Shown: positions 12,470-24,251, counted from the stretch's first letter. The stretch: DNA of 64,000 nucleotides from Paramyrothecium sp. XJ0827 (GCA_020881915.1 JAJFPB010000003.1:3844001-3908000), one strand, 5' to 3'. The notes: generated by a model from the sequence alone, not told the origin. Translations and numbers: made by a program.

Positions 12470-13405
12470 GGTTGCTCAGCTTTCTTTCCAGAGTGATATC
12501 GACAAGAGCCGTGAGCGAGCTCCGAAACCGACAGTGGGAGGTTGACGATTGAATGACGGATCGGGCCCCGGACAAGTTTTGTACGCCTCGCACGGCTTTC
12601 ATTCGAGGGCGGCCCTGGGGTATCCCATTTTCAAAACACCCTATGCCTTCGCCATCGCCGTCCCACCCTGGCTCCCGCGGGCCAGAGCATTCTACACCTC
12701 GATCCGAAATTAAGATCGAGGACTCTGTGGTATGTCTCGCCTGTTGGGTGGGAAGGGTTCCTCGAGGCCCCGTTCGTCCGAAGTCCAGGGCAACCGCATC
12801 TCGATAGCGTCCCGTTGATGAGGACGTGGCGGAGTCTTGTCTCAGTGAGGGCCCAAGGATGGAATCCGGCGCCAGGGATGGAATTGCAGGCGACAGCGCG
12901 TAAAGCCGCGACGGCAGCTTGCGAACCCCTTCACCTCCGATAGTTGAATCTATCGAATTGACGAGGAAGCGAATCTCTGTAGAGGGGTAGTTAACGCGGT
13001 TGCGTTTTGGCGAGCGTACCTTTCTCCAATCCAACAATGACCCATCACCCGAAGTGACGGCGGGCACGAGGCTTGTCTTACCCCACGGCGGCACGGCGAC
13101 ATCGCGTCATGGACAGTTCTGCAACGATCGAGTTTCTCTGGAAACGTTGAAGGTTGTCTGGCGAAGGCTGGGAAGCATGAAGTTGGTTGCGAGAGGAAAT
13201 GGGGAGATAGCAACCGTCGTACTCTGTGGATTTCGAGTATATATGTTCATGATGTCGCCGCTTGAAGATGCATCATACGATCTGCTCCTCATCGCATCTC
13301 AAGCCCCTCCATTCTCTAGACATCAGTCACCCTCCTTCACAGCTGTTTTATAACACTGTTCAGTCTTTTTGCCTTGATACCACTTTGAACGTTCTTTCGA
13401 CCAAA
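12470..13405. promoter_or_regulatory. Shared divergent promoter region of two cell-surface genes
   Basis: This 936-bp spacer lies between the start of the giant adhesin (minus) and the start of the GPI-type protein (plus). It holds a TATA-like element at 13238 and a pyrimidine-rich stretch from about 13270 to the ATG at 13406, both oriented toward the plus gene. I saw no gene in it. Shared control of the two genes is inference from the layout. Confidence 0.5.
13238..13246 (+). promoter_or_regulatory. TATA-like box of the GPI-type wall protein gene
   Basis: The string GTATATATG lies about 160 bp before the ATG at 13406 and is followed by a CT-rich leader, a common arrangement in strongly expressed fungal genes. 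Confidence 0.4.
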
Positions 13406-14521
13406 ATGAAGAGCACTTCTTCCATCCTTTCTCTGCCTGTGCTTCTGAGCATTGGTCTCCCCGCATATGCCGCCAAGACAACGTCATGTGTTACAAAGAC
13501 CAGCACCCAAGTTCTGCCCACCGTCACGGTCACCACGTTGGGAGACACAAGCACGTGGCGAGGTCAGCTTATGACTGAGGGCCGCCGCATTGAGACCGTG
13601 TACACCACAGCCTACCAGGTGTTCTGCTCTACCGGCTTGCGCATGCACACTTACACCGTTACCGAACACTGCCCCCCACAGCCGGATTGCCCGTGCCGGG
13701 GGGACATTCCCAAACACTTTTACACGACTGTATCAGTCTGCAACTCTTGCGGCAAAACACCCGTCACCGCAACACTCACTCTTCCAGCCGTTACGGCGGT
13801 TCCACTTGGTACGCCGCCACAGCACAAAGGGCCCCACGAGACCGGCTCACCGGCTGCCAAGCACGGCTCCGGTGGTGGGGCCGACTCCGGGTCCGCACAC
13901 GACTCCCACAACGGCTCCAATCACGGCTCCAATCACGGCCCTGACCATGGATCCAACCACGGCTCCAACGGTGCCTCAAGCAATGGTGCTCCCAATGCCC
14001 CTGGTCAAGCCTCTGGCCACAATGGCGATCACGGCTCCAACAACGGCTCTGGCCACGGCGACCATGGATCTACCCAGGGCTCTGGTCACGGTGCTGATCA
14101 CGGGAAGCCCAACCCTGGATCGCCAGTCACCAACGTCCCCGCCGGAAACAAGACGCCTGGTGACAACAGCAACCCCAACGCAAACAAGACGCCCGGTGAC
14201 AATGGCAACCCTCACGAGAACAAGGCTCCTGCCGGCAACAACAGCAACTCGGCAAACGCCAACTCGCCCAACAGCAAGCCGCCCGTCAACCAGCCTGGAG
14301 CTCCCATCCCATCGTCCAACGGTATCGAGACGCTCGTTCGTCCCGGTGCGTCAACCACGCCCGGCAACGTGGACCATCACGATTGCAAAGACTGCAACAA
14401 GAACCAGCCGCAACCCACCAAGCCGGTTGTGGTGGCCTCCGCGCATTCGGTGGTTCGCTCCTCATCGATGCGCTGGGCCACGGCGGGTTTCGTCGTTGCT
14501 GCCTCTTTGCTTGCTTTGTAA
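13406..14521 (+). CDS. GPI-anchored-type cell wall protein with Gly/Ser/Asn/His repeats (371 aa)
   Basis: This is a single exon. I chose the ATG at 13406 (context CCAAAATG) because a clear signal peptide starts there (MKSTSSILSLPVLLSIGLPAYA); the frame is open further upstream but without a better start. Residues 23 to about 125 form a Cys-rich head (CxPQPDCPCR and CNSCGK motifs). Then comes a long low-complexity stalk of GSNHG-like units, followed by NKTPGDN-like units rich in Asn and Pro. A CKDC motif precedes the C-terminus, which ends in a hydrophobic tail (WATAGFVVAASLLAL) typical of a GPI signal. The function is probably structural or surface-related in the wall. The stalk is His-rich, so metal or pH response is possible but unproven. 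It is divergent from the giant adhesin. Confidence 0.8.
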   Translation: MKSTSSILSLPVLLSIGLPAYAAKTTSCVTKTSTQVLPTVTVTTLGDTSTWRGQLMTEGRRIETVYTTAYQVFCSTGLRMHTYTVTEHCPPQPDCPCRGDIPKHFYTTVSVCNSCGKTPVTATLTLPAVTAVPLGTPPQHKGPHETGSPAAKHGSGGGADSGSAHDSHNGSNHGSNHGPDHGSNHGSNGASSNGAPNAPGQASGHNGDHGSNNGSGHGDHGSTQGSGHGADHGKPNPGSPVTNVPAGNKTPGDNSNPNANKTPGDNGNPHENKAPAGNNSNSANANSPNSKPPVNQPGAPIPSSNGIETLVRPGASTTPGNVDHHDCKDCNKNQPQPTKPVVVASAHSVVRSSSMRWATAGFVVAASLLAL

Positions 14522-17500
14522 GACACAGTCGGTGTCGCAGAGGTGGATTTCATTTCAAACAAAGAGTACTTCTGGTTGACTCTTGCCATGCACGTTCAAG
14601 CGGGGCAGAGCGAAGCGTTATTGCAAGCATCATCATGGAGCGTTTTCAGCATCATTTGATTTTTACAGCTCCAATTCCTGGACTATTCATCGGAGCACAC
14701 TCGTTATCAAAGCTCAGACCAAAGCGGTATACCCAATCGTGTTTACATTGCGGAGGAGGACTGGCACTGGATACCTGTAATTGATCATATAGACCTAATA
14801 TACCAATTGAACCATACTAGAGTTTGGACCTGACAAGTGAACATGCCTGGACTGCCGAACGTGAGATCAAAAACTGTGGGATTCTTATCACCGAGCAGAC
14901 AGCTCTGAAGTCTTGGGAAATCTCGGGAGCCATTGCTCGAGTTGGCGCAGAGGTCAAGCTGAACTCCTCGGGAACGACGGAAGAGGAGTCTGGGATGAGA
15001 CAAGGTTGCGGGAAGACGACAAGGCGTGTCTCAGCAAGCAGTGGCTCATTGTTCGTCCGTTCGCTTATGTGCATAAAGTCGCGCTTTATGCCAGAGCTAC
15101 AATTGAGCATTGTGCTCTGGAATTCAACCATAGGTCTCAATGGCGGACAATAGGGATTTCAAGCCATGAGGAGGCATCTGCGTATCTGGGCAACTTCCTA
15201 CAGAGGTTCCAGAGTCTGCCAAAGGTTTGATTGCTTCGGCTCAGCAACCTAGCAAGTTGCGCACAGATGATGCCGTGGCATGGAAGCACCTGATTGAGTA
15301 CCTTATGTATAGACATGACGCCGTTCGGAAACGAGTTGAGAGCTGAAGCAAGTGGTTCCATGCATCGAAGCACATGCATTGACACTGTTCAGCTCAGACT
15401 GCTGTATCAGCCTTAGCTCAAGAGCTTTGCAGGACACAGCCGGCGACACAATAGATGGCAGGAAGAACCATTGCCGTCGTGCGCATTCCTCTCATTGAAC
15501 AATGCATAGTATTCATGCTAGAGGCATTGAAGCTGGGATGGAGAGATCGTCCGTGACAATGCCATGCTCTCTAGAAACACGTGTCTCAGGAACAGGATTG
15601 GATGAGCAGTCCTTTGTCTCGCATACCTACTGCTCGCCAATATTCGAGTACGAGAGCACCTACCCGGCAGTGAGTAGATGTTGGCAGACATGAGTAGGTT
15701 GTGTTCGTCTTCGTCCTGCTGTGGAGCAACAGCATTGCCTCGTCGCATAGAAGACAAGCTGTAGACGTTATCATGGGCAGCTCAAGTCAGATCCCCTCCC
15801 GGCGGGTGGTGGATTTAAGCCACTGAAAAGGTGATTGCTTATACCAAGTGTATGTTTTTCTCAGCAACAAGATAAGCTTTTTGCCACACGTGAGGAGTTA
15901 TTCGCGAAGAATGGGGAAGTGAGGGTGTGGTTTGCTTGGTCAGGCAGAGGAGCAGCAGTGCTTGGCTTGATGTGAGACATGTGTCGTCAGTGAAGTGACT
16001 CGCCCTTGACAGCTTAATTCCAGGGTCGTGCAATACCTCCGAAGGTGAGATTTTGGCTTACAGCTCCGCGGGGGCAGAGAGAGACATTAGCAGCAGTCAC
16101 CGGAGTTCTTCTCCGGCGGCAAAGATTGGCCCGCTGCGTACATGACGGTCGCGGTGAGTGACGGTTGTCTAAAAAAGCATACCAGTGTCGCTCGGCATTT
16201 CCCATGTATTCCGTCTGCTAGTTACTTGGCACATAGTCTCGTCGGACCCAATTGTACCAAACCCCGGCTCGGCATGCTGGGCACTGACTTATCATTCTCG
16301 GTAGACCAGTCGAGCCGAGTTGATGCAGCTCTTTTGGTGCACTTGGGACGATACCTCGCCCTTTCCCAACGCCTGGTAGTATTCTTCAGAAGGGCCTTCG
16401 GTTTGCTAGCACCGTGTCTTGGGCAAAATGATGTGGGAACCACACCTACACAGGTTAGAGATGCCTGAAGAGGGTTTCTCAGGGGCCGCTGGCTTCGGCA
16501 TCTCCAATATCCGGCCCACCTTCCCTACACATCGGGATCTCAGGGGACCCAAAGAGATCTAGAAAAAACAGGGGAATGACCCAGCCCCTACTTTATTTAC
16601 AGTAGAATCTACCCCACTAGGTACCTACTCCGTACAGTTACCATCAAGCTGCCGTACTACCAGGGCTGTACCCGACCCCTGGCTCGGCAGTGCCAAGTAC
16701 CAGAATCACATTCCTTCTCATGAGTGCCTAATGTGCGAATCCAGCCTATCCCTAGTACGAGCTGACGCTTGGCAGCGTAGGCTCACTGCCTGACGAAAAG
16801 CAGAAACCCCAGGTTCTCCCTAGTCCTTTGTCAGTCAGCCTTCAGCTTGAGCGTACTGACTAAACCGTCCCAGTGTGAGGTCGTGTATCCGTAGCAGGGG
16901 GAGGGGGCGAAGTCCATTTTAGATGCAGCCTCAGCTTCTCGTCGTTTTCTTTTCCAGGGGCAGGCCAGTAGCATGCCAAGGCAGACGCCACGGCACGGCA
17001 CTTGCCGTCCCTCCTCGTGCAACCAACGGTCAACGCAGTCACCTCTACGGTACAGAGTTGTGTAAGGTGCCTTGCCTTAGCTGAAATTATTAGGGTGGAG
17101 TGCCGATCTTCCTTTTCCTCCCTATGTGCTGGACCCAGTGGCATTTCGCGCCTGCATCTACACTCCATCCTCGTTGACATCTCCCTTGCAACACGTTATA
17201 TATAGGTACTGAAGGTTAAGTCGAGTATTGGGCAAAGTACCTCGGTTAACTCGATCGGCTCGTCTGGCCCGTGCACCTAAGCCAAGGTAAGGTAGGACAA
17301 CCGAAGAAAAAAACAGAGGGTTTGCCACACAAGGCAGTGCCCGGCCGCCCAAGTCGAAATGCTCCATCACTTGTCGACCGGATCCCGGCTCTTGCGCCCC
17401 CCTTGGCGCCGCCCTACAGGTGCCGCATCGGAAGCTGGGGCTCTTGGGGAGTCACACAGCTGACGCCGCCAAGAAGCTCGTCTCGCCTCGTCTGGACGTT

Positions 17501-18039
17501 TGGCGTGGCACAAGGTCGACGGGTTTCGAGTCGCCCCATCTTGATGAGGAAAGGAGCGCCTCTTGGCCCGCGCTACACTCGAGACTATGCTTGGCGGCGC
17601 ACACAGTAGTCAAGCGGCAGGGTTCGTGCTCCTCATGGTCATAATATTAAGGACGGGGCATCTCGTCACATCCATCACAGCCCGTTCGCCGGGTTCTCCG
17701 TATCCTCAACCAGTCAGCCCTTTCTCTGACGATACGTGCTCCTTGAGTCGAGACTACTAGTAGGCTCTATCGCATCCCATTCTGCCTTCGTGTCCTTTCT
17801 TCGCCCTTTTCTTGCTGGCGGTTGCGATACTTCCCCTGTTGTCTTTGATCCAAGTTGCATCCGAAGTCATTTTGCTGCCAGCAAATTTCCCTGCTAAACT
17901 GCTGGAATTTGCTGGTGCTTGTCTTCCTATTCGCCGCCTAACGTCCTGCCCTCCCTCAATTGATAGTCCGGCGCACCCCCCTCTGAGACATCCCCATATC
18001 GGGCCCCTCTCATCTCAGACACCTTGAACACATCTGGCC
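14522..18039. other. Long intergenic region, no firm gene
   Basis: 3.5 kb separate the GPI protein from the aspartic protease. The part up to about 14800 is probably 3' UTR. A protein-like stretch at 14913-15348 is listed separately. From 15400 to 17800 I see only short open frames without domain features. A TATATATAG string lies at 17197-17205, and pyrimidine-rich sequence runs from about 17770 up to the protease start. No tRNA-like box A/box B pair was recognised. Confidence 0.5.
14913..15348 (+). other. Possible unrecognised or decayed coding fragment
   Basis: Two adjacent plus-strand frames read like protein. The first, ending at 15230, includes DETRLREDDKACLSKQ and a following aromatic, charged stretch. 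The second, from about 15190 to a TGA at about 15346, includes AVAWKHLIEYLMYRHDAVRK. They could be joined by an intron ending near the CTACAG at about 15198, but I could not find a donor with matching phase. No family was recognised. It could be a relic. Confidence 0.2.
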
Positions 18040-19614
18040 ATGCGATCCCTTTCATTCCTAGGCCTCGCGGCCGCCGTCTCGGCCGGGTCCGTCTCCGTGC
18101 CCCTCAAGAGCAACATGCCCAACCTGGACAGGTTCGTCACCATTACCAGGCGCGATGGCTCCATCAACCTCGAGGCCCTGAACAACGTCACCGGCGGCGG
18201 CTACTACTCCGAGTTCGCCGTCGGCACTCCTCCCCAGACCCTGCGTTTCCACCTCGACACTGGCTCCAGCGACACGTGGGTCAACTCGGTCAACGCGGAC
18301 CTTTGCCAAAGCAACTTTCTGCAATCCACAATTGAATACTGCTCTGCTCAGTGTGCGTGTCTCCCAAGCAGCCTGCCGCATCACAGCGCACAGCAACCTT
18401 CCCCTCTTCTTGACCATCCCGAGCTAATCTTTCTGCCCAGTCGACCCCAATGAGAGCTCAACATTCGAATCGGTGGAGCGGAATGGTTTCAACATTACAT
18501 ACCTCGATGGCAGAAACATTGCCGGTGACTACTTCAACGATACCGTGACTATTGGAAATATAGAGGTCCGAAACCAGCAGCTCGGCCTCGCCACCTCCTC
18601 CGTTCGTGGTACTGGACTCATGGGCTTGGGCTTCAAACTCAACGTCGTCGCTCGCGACGAGTATCCCACCATCCTTGATAACATGGTCTCCCAAGGCCTC
18701 ATCGAGACTCACGCCTTTAGCATGTATTTGGTGAGTCAAGATGTCCACGCGTGGGGCGCTCAACTTGTAGTGGATCAATCCACTAACCCCCCTCCCTTCT
18801 CTAGAACGACTTGGAGTCCGACTCTGGCAATATCCTATTCGGCGCCATCGACTCGCACAAGTACATTGGCGACCTGGCCATCCTCCCCATCGTTCCTGAG
18901 CCCGGCGCAGATTCCGACGCAGTTCCCCACTACAATGTTCGTCTCCAAGGCTTTAGCGTCAACGTTCCAAGCAGCCAGTCGCCCATCAGCGTTGATCTCA
19001 GCCGCAACGCCACCGCGATTCTCGACTCAGGCTCAACCCTGACCATCATGCCCGATGCGGTCACAGAGGAAATCTTCCAACGCTTTGGTGTCGTCGAGGT
19101 GCCCCTGTTCCCGCAGGCCTTCATTGACTGTGCCTACGCCGACGAGCGTGGCGACGGCTATTCGATGAGCTTTGAGTTCGACAACAAGGTCATCGAGGTT
19201 CCCATGAAGGAGATGGTCATCAATGCCTTCTCGGACGTCCAGGATGCCCTCAAGAACGACCGCACGGTAGGACCGTACTTCCAGGATATCGACGAGATTT
19301 GCATGTTTGGCATCCTATCCACCAGCAAGTTTGGTATCCGCGATCCTACCTTCACCCTGCTCGGCGACACCTTCCTGCGCTCCGCCTACGTGGTCTATGA
19401 CCAGACCAACGAGGAGATCGGCATCGCCCAGGCGAACCTCCGCAGCAGCGAAGAGAGAATCACCGAGTTCACCCGCAACGGGACCAGAATTCCGCGCATC
19501 AAGGGCGTAGACGCCCAAATACCCTTCGATGACAGCGCCGCCGGCCACCTTGCGCCCTCGGCCCTGGCCGTCGCCGGCTTCCTGACCGCTGTCGTTGGCT
19601 TCAGCTGGTTGTGA
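18040..19614 (+). CDS. GPI-anchored-type (yapsin-like) aspartic protease, 470 aa
   Basis: Three exons: 18040-18352, 18441-18730, 18805-19614. The introns have GTGCGT and GTGAGT donors and CAG and TAG acceptors, and all phases match. The first junction restores the family motif FDPNESST. A signal peptide spans residues 1 to about 16. Catalytic motifs are DTGS at 73-76 and DSGS at 275-278, with the flanking SGNILFGAID region usual for pepsin-family (A1) enzymes. The C-terminus is hydrophobic (LAVAGFLTAVVGFSWL), fitting a GPI signal, so the enzyme probably acts at the plasma membrane or wall. Yapsin-type proteases process and shed surface proteins. A link to the nearby wall proteins is only inference. 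Confidence 0.9.
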
Positions 19615-20169
19615 GAGGACGGGACGGGACGAAAGGATGTTTCCGAATGTCTAATTTTAATTTGCTCATCAGTTAGATCCCCCTTTTTATGTATTTAGGG
19701 TTTCGGAGCACCACTCCGGTCGAAGAAGAGCCCAGCTGTGGCAGGAGAAGCACATACCAAAGCATTGCATAATGTAAAGCATAATTGAGGATACCCATTT
19801 TCGGACTAATAAAGCATTCCATTTAAGCATACTTACTCGCCTTTCACACAGGCCTTGGCGTGGCGGTTGCCTCCTCGTGATTTTGATTAAGATTGTGGGC
19901 ATAAATGTGAATGCCAGTCTGGGACCGGCCCGCGGAAATGTGCAGAACAAAAGCTGGGTCAGCGACGCTTGGATTAACCTCCTTGCGTCACACGTCAACA
20001 ACCATAACTAACAATCAGTAGAGATCATGTGCATCTATTCTAGCTAGGTAGGCTCTACCAGCACATGCAGAAGGCAGGCCGCTGGGGAGCAAGGTTGAAA
20101 GTATCTAGTCTACAGTCCATTATACAATTGGCATGCGTTCCGTCGCACTTCCGATGCCTAGCAAGAACC
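19615..20169. other. Convergent 3' intergenic region
   Basis: The protease (plus) and the RNA-binding protein (minus) end toward each other. The region is AT-richer, with several AATAAA-like strings around 19650-19830. No gene was seen. Confidence 0.6.
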
Positions 20170-22880
20170 TCAGTTCATCCTGTTATATCGCTCCCGCGCC
20201 TTATCCTGAACCTCGTTGACGTAGTCCGTATAGGTGCTTGTCGTCTTCTTCTCTGCTCGCTGCGCGGCGTCGCCTAGATTGCCACCTTCGGCGCCGAGGC
20301 CAACCCCTTCCTGGTATGCGTTCGTCTCGATGACCTCTGTCCGGCCGTCCCCTTTGGCGCCCAAGCCGGCCCCGGCCGTCCATCCCATCTTGGCCAGCAT
20401 TCCGGCGCCTTTAGACTGAACTGGCTTTGCGGCAACTGCCGCATCTTCCTTGCTCACCTTGGCGTCCGCTTTGGATTTGTTGGGCTGGCTGGTCTGCTTC
20501 GATTGCCTGAACGCTTCGCGTCGCTCCTTTGCCCTATCCCGATACTGGCTGCTCGTAGCCTCATTCCCCTCGAGCTGTGCCCGTACGCGCTTGTCACGAG
20601 TAGCCAGCCGAGGCAGGGCGGCTTTGACAAGTTCCTCATTCTCCATAGCCGTTTTGTGATTGCGTGATTTTTCGTGAATACCCACCTCGTCGAGCGATTT
20701 GTATTTGCGCATGCATATCAGGCACATTAAGCGGTCCCGATCAGTATATAGCTCCTCTTCGGTGGATGAGTCTGGCGCAACCCCCTCAGTACCCTGAATA
20801 AAACCTTGGCTTGTGGGTGTTGCGGCACCGGAGGTCGCGGCACCGCCAGGTGAAGAAACTGGCGGTGTGTCAAGGTTCTTCAAGCCTGAGATGGAGATTT
20901 TGATAGAACCTTTAACCTCAGATGATTTCCCCGGGGCTTTGCTTCCACTTGGCGCGCCACTTGAAACGTCGACGGAACGAGGCTCTTGGCCCATGAGCTC
21001 ATCATGTTTCTTCTGCCACATGGCCATTTGCCCAGCCATTTGTCCAGTCATTGGTGCTGCTTTTTTGTAGCCCGTGCCTGTCAGGCTCCCTTCGGCTTTG
21101 CGCTTTTTTGCCTTTTTGGTATCAGGTGCCTCACTGCCAAGGTGCTTACCATTGTCGAGCGCCGCGGGTGGCTCTGCTGACACCAGCTTCTGACTGGGGT
21201 AAACATGAGGATCCCGATATTTCACCCGCAGTGAAGGATTGAAAAGCGGGCTGAATGAGGTTCGCTCTACAGCCGGTGTAAGGTATCGCTCTTCGGGAAC
21301 GAATACTCCCATGTGAATCGTTGACACTGTTGCTGCGCATGCCGCCACAGTAAAGGACCTTGACATCTTGAACTTTGTCATTGCCGAGACAGCATCCTCC
21401 AGAGTCCAAAACTCTGCGAATCCATATTTGAAGGATTCGTTAGACTTGGAATCGCGCATGAGGAAGACACGGTGGAGTGAGCCCGGCCGAGCACCGTACC
21501 CACTAGCATCACCTGTGGGTGCCGTTGATTTCAATTTCGGTGCGTCACCACTGGCGATTTTTGTGGGCTCCGGCTTCTGAAGCTCCAACTTCTTCATATC
21601 TCGAGCAAGCATCTCCTCGTCAACGAAAGGTGCCAAAGGATATACGACAAGGATCTGGGACGCAGCATCAGCAGCATCAGCAGCGCCGGTCAGACTCTCC
21701 CGCCAGCTAGGGCCTTGATAAACGCGTTAGTTGCTGTTGTCTTCTTGAAGTGAAGAGAGCAGTCGTACCTGATTGAGCAGAACCGCAGATCTTGCATTTT
21801 GCGCGGGTAGAGTAGTTCGAGAAATCGCACTATCGGAATCAGCACTGGCATGTTGTCGTGATATTGGCACACTTACGGATGAACAGATCCAGTTTCCAGA
21901 TGCTTGTGGTAGATGCGCGTCGGCATCTTCTCTGCTTCGAGCATAGTGCACGTACGCTGTAAACTGCCCGTCCGGTATCTCATCAGTAGGACGCTCAAGC
22001 TGGAGTAAGAGTTTCGGGAAATGCGCTTTAACAAAAGCAACAGCATGGTCGACTTGTGCATATTGCACGAATGCTCGGCGATTTCCTGTATCAAGTCAGT
22101 CGTGGACGATTCCAAAGACATCATATTCTCATACCTTTAGAGGATGATACGCGAACATCCACAGCAGAAAACCCCGAAGCGCTCGAGTTTTTGAAGATGA
22201 CGTCTTGAAGCTGTCAAATGCTTGGTTAGCATCATAGCCTTGCAGCACGGTTTTCAGACGTCAGGCAGGAGAACATCCCAGATACGAGCGAGCGTCTGTC
22301 TACTTTGACCAGTCCGGTTCCAACGGGGCTGTGGCTGAGTTGGACAAACACGGTGATCACTGTGATCAGTTGACAGATGTCTCCTCACCATCATTCGTAT
22401 GAATTCAAGAAAAAAAGAGAAAAAAAGAAGGAAACCAACCTCTGCCGTGGACGTATCGAATGGAAGTCCCTCCAAAATAACGGTGTCGCTAGGCCTTCCC
22501 GCTTCCTGAGTGGGACTAGCCGAACGACTGCTGGACCGGTACGTGGAGTGGGGGGAGCGCGATGGACGATGCTGTCTCTCACGACTATACGTACGATCAT
22601 CCCGCGACCTGTCCGCATCATCAAAACGATCACGGCGCCGATCAAAGTCAGCTGCTGACCTCTCATCGTACATGTCGCGGTAATCGCGGTCATCCGTCCT
22701 CGAGTAGTACCCCGAATGGCGAGAGTTCTCATCTATTCTTCCATACCAGCCATCCGGACCTACGTAGCGGCCGCGACGTTCATTGTACGTGTTCCCGTAT
22801 TGCTTCCGAGTATCTTGCTCTGTTGAGCCGTCGTGGTAGCCTTGCCTGGAGGGCGACCTGGAAGAGCGTCGGTGATCCAT
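20170..22880 (-). CDS. RBM5/RBM10-like splicing regulator: RRM, RanBP2 zinc finger, second RRM, C2H2 finger, G-patch (776 aa)
   Basis: Five exons: 22440-22880, 22135-22210, 21877-22085, 21769-21829, 20170-21713. All phases match. The start is the ATG at 22880 (CCCATGG). The N-terminus (about 125 aa) is rich in Arg, Ser and Asp. RRM1 is built from exons 1-3 (VILEGLPFDTST to NRRAFVQYAQVDHAV). A RanBP2-type finger spans the exon 3/4 junction (NWIC, then CDFSNYSTRAKCKICG). A second RRM-like region follows (HRVFLMRDSKS to YGFAEFWTLEDA), then a C2H2 finger (CLICMRKYKSLDEVGIHEKS) and a C-terminal G-patch (GMLAKMGWTAGAGLGA). This order is that of RBM5/RBM10, which act in spliceosome assembly and exon choice in the nucleus. 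Intron 1 (229 nt) is unusually long and pyrimidine-rich on the coding strand. Intron 4 uses an AAG acceptor. Confidence 0.9.
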
Positions 22881-23528
22881 GGGAAAGTTAGCATTCAAGC
22901 TCTAGCCATGCACCTCAGTCTTTCTCGTGTTCTTGCCCCCCTTCAATCATACAGGCGAAGTCTTTACCCTGCCGCGGTCGATACGGAGCCTCCGGCCGGT
23001 CGTCGTAGTCTCTTTCTCTGAAGTCTTCGGCTTCCGGGCTCCGCCCTTGTTCCGGGTCTGCTCGGTGGTCGTCGCGCATAACGGCGGCAGCAGGCAGTGC
23101 CCTAGCAATGGGAGGATCAAAAGGGTGTCACGGTATCATTCAGAAGTCGTAAGAATGGAGACGATGCGCGATGAACGGATAACAAACCTCGCAGAAATGG
23201 GTTGCGTGTTTGTTATGACGAGGCAACCACTGCTTAGTCATCGTTTCTTGTGCGACTCTCTTCGAAGCGAACCAGGTCGCATGTTGGGAGGTACCTAACC
23301 TATATCATCATTTCCGTTCCCCTTCTAACGGACAGCAAAACGACTGCATGCACGACTGGTAGAAGCTGTTTACGTGCTCAGCTTTGGCGTGTCCATTAAT
23401 TCTGTGTATTGTTCTCCGTTCTTTTCTTTTCAGTCCTTCGAAGTTATCTGTCTCAGCTTGCGACTTGCCGGCTTTGAAGTATCTTCGTGGATTAGCCGCG
23501 CCCTGCATTTTTGGGGTCACAGCCAAGA
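22881..23528. other. Divergent promoter region between the RBM5-like gene and molybdopterin synthase
   Basis: 648 bp lie between two gene starts. The region contains the small minus-strand frame listed at 22915-23079. Apart from that I saw no gene. Confidence 0.5.
22915..23079 (-). other. uORF or alternative first exon of the RBM5-like gene (54 aa)
   Basis: An ATG at 23079 opens a 54-codon frame ending at TGA 22915, just upstream of the main start at 22880. Its first 37 or so residues are rich in Asp, Arg and Glu (RERDYDDRPEAPYRPR), like the N-terminus of the main protein, and are followed by a GTAAAG string that could be a 5' splice site. It may be a regulatory uORF or an alternative exon. 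The only acceptor I found with matching phase is an AAG inside main exon 1. Confidence 0.35.
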
Positions 23529-24051
23529 ATGGACTCGGCAGAGATTTCAGAAGAGAACTGCTATGTTGCATTAACCCATGAACACCTCAATGCCCAAGAG
23601 ATAATGGACAGAGTCCGAAGCCCAGCTGCGGGCGCAATTGTTCTCTTTGCTGGTCAGGCATCCCGACATGTTTGGGTGAGCTTCCGCTGACTCCGAGGTA
23701 GGTACAACACGAGACAATTTCGCGGGCAAGCCAGTCAAGGAGCTACAGTATACCTCGTATAACAAGCTTGCCTTGCGTACCATGCTATCTATCTGCCAAG
23801 AAATTTCCGCCAAGCACGGGCTCAAAGGCATCGCCATGATACACCGTCTCGGGACCGTGCCTATCGGCGAGGAGAGCATCTTGATCGCGGTGTCATCACC
23901 GCATAGACAGGCCGCTTGGAGGGCCGGCGAGGAGGCGCTTGAGGAGTGTAAAGCCAAAGTCGAAGTCTGGAAAAGGGAAGAGTTCGAGGGAGAGGAGGGT
24001 GTCTGGCGAGCGAACCGTGACGGAGCGGTTGGGCAAAAGGTTGACACTTAA
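23529..24051 (+). CDS. cnxH: Molybdopterin synthase large (catalytic) subunit, MoaE/MOCS2B type, 157 aa
   Basis: The enzyme transfers sulfur from the MoaD-type subunit thiocarboxylate to precursor Z, giving molybdopterin for the molybdenum cofactor (for example nitrate reductase). Exons are 23529-23652 and 23702-24051. The 49-nt intron (GTCAGG to TAG) joins FAG to TTRDNFAGK, the family's usual sequence. Conserved features are GAIVLFAGTTRDNF, MIHRLGTVPIGE, AVSSPHR and the VEVWKREEF region containing the catalytic Lys. Length is normal. It is divergent from the RBM5-like gene. The gene symbol follows the Aspergillus name. Confidence 0.92.
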
Positions 24052-24251
24052 AGTAGCACATTAAAAGGAGTCAAACAAAAGTTATCCATAATCTAATTTG
24101 CATATGAAAATCTATCATCGTGTCGGATCGTCAATGCATAAAGACACAAACCGCCTGACCCCCATTGATAAGAAAAAAAAACCCCGTACCATGCTCCCTG
24201 TGATCCAGCCCGGCTGGGGTCTCTCCCCCCAGATTTACCTTGATCAAGATA

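Noticed and set aside
13590..14579. 329-codon plus frame rich in Thr/Pro overlapping the GPI protein
   Set aside because: It is a second frame of a low-complexity gene. The frame from 13406 has both a signal peptide and a GPI tail.
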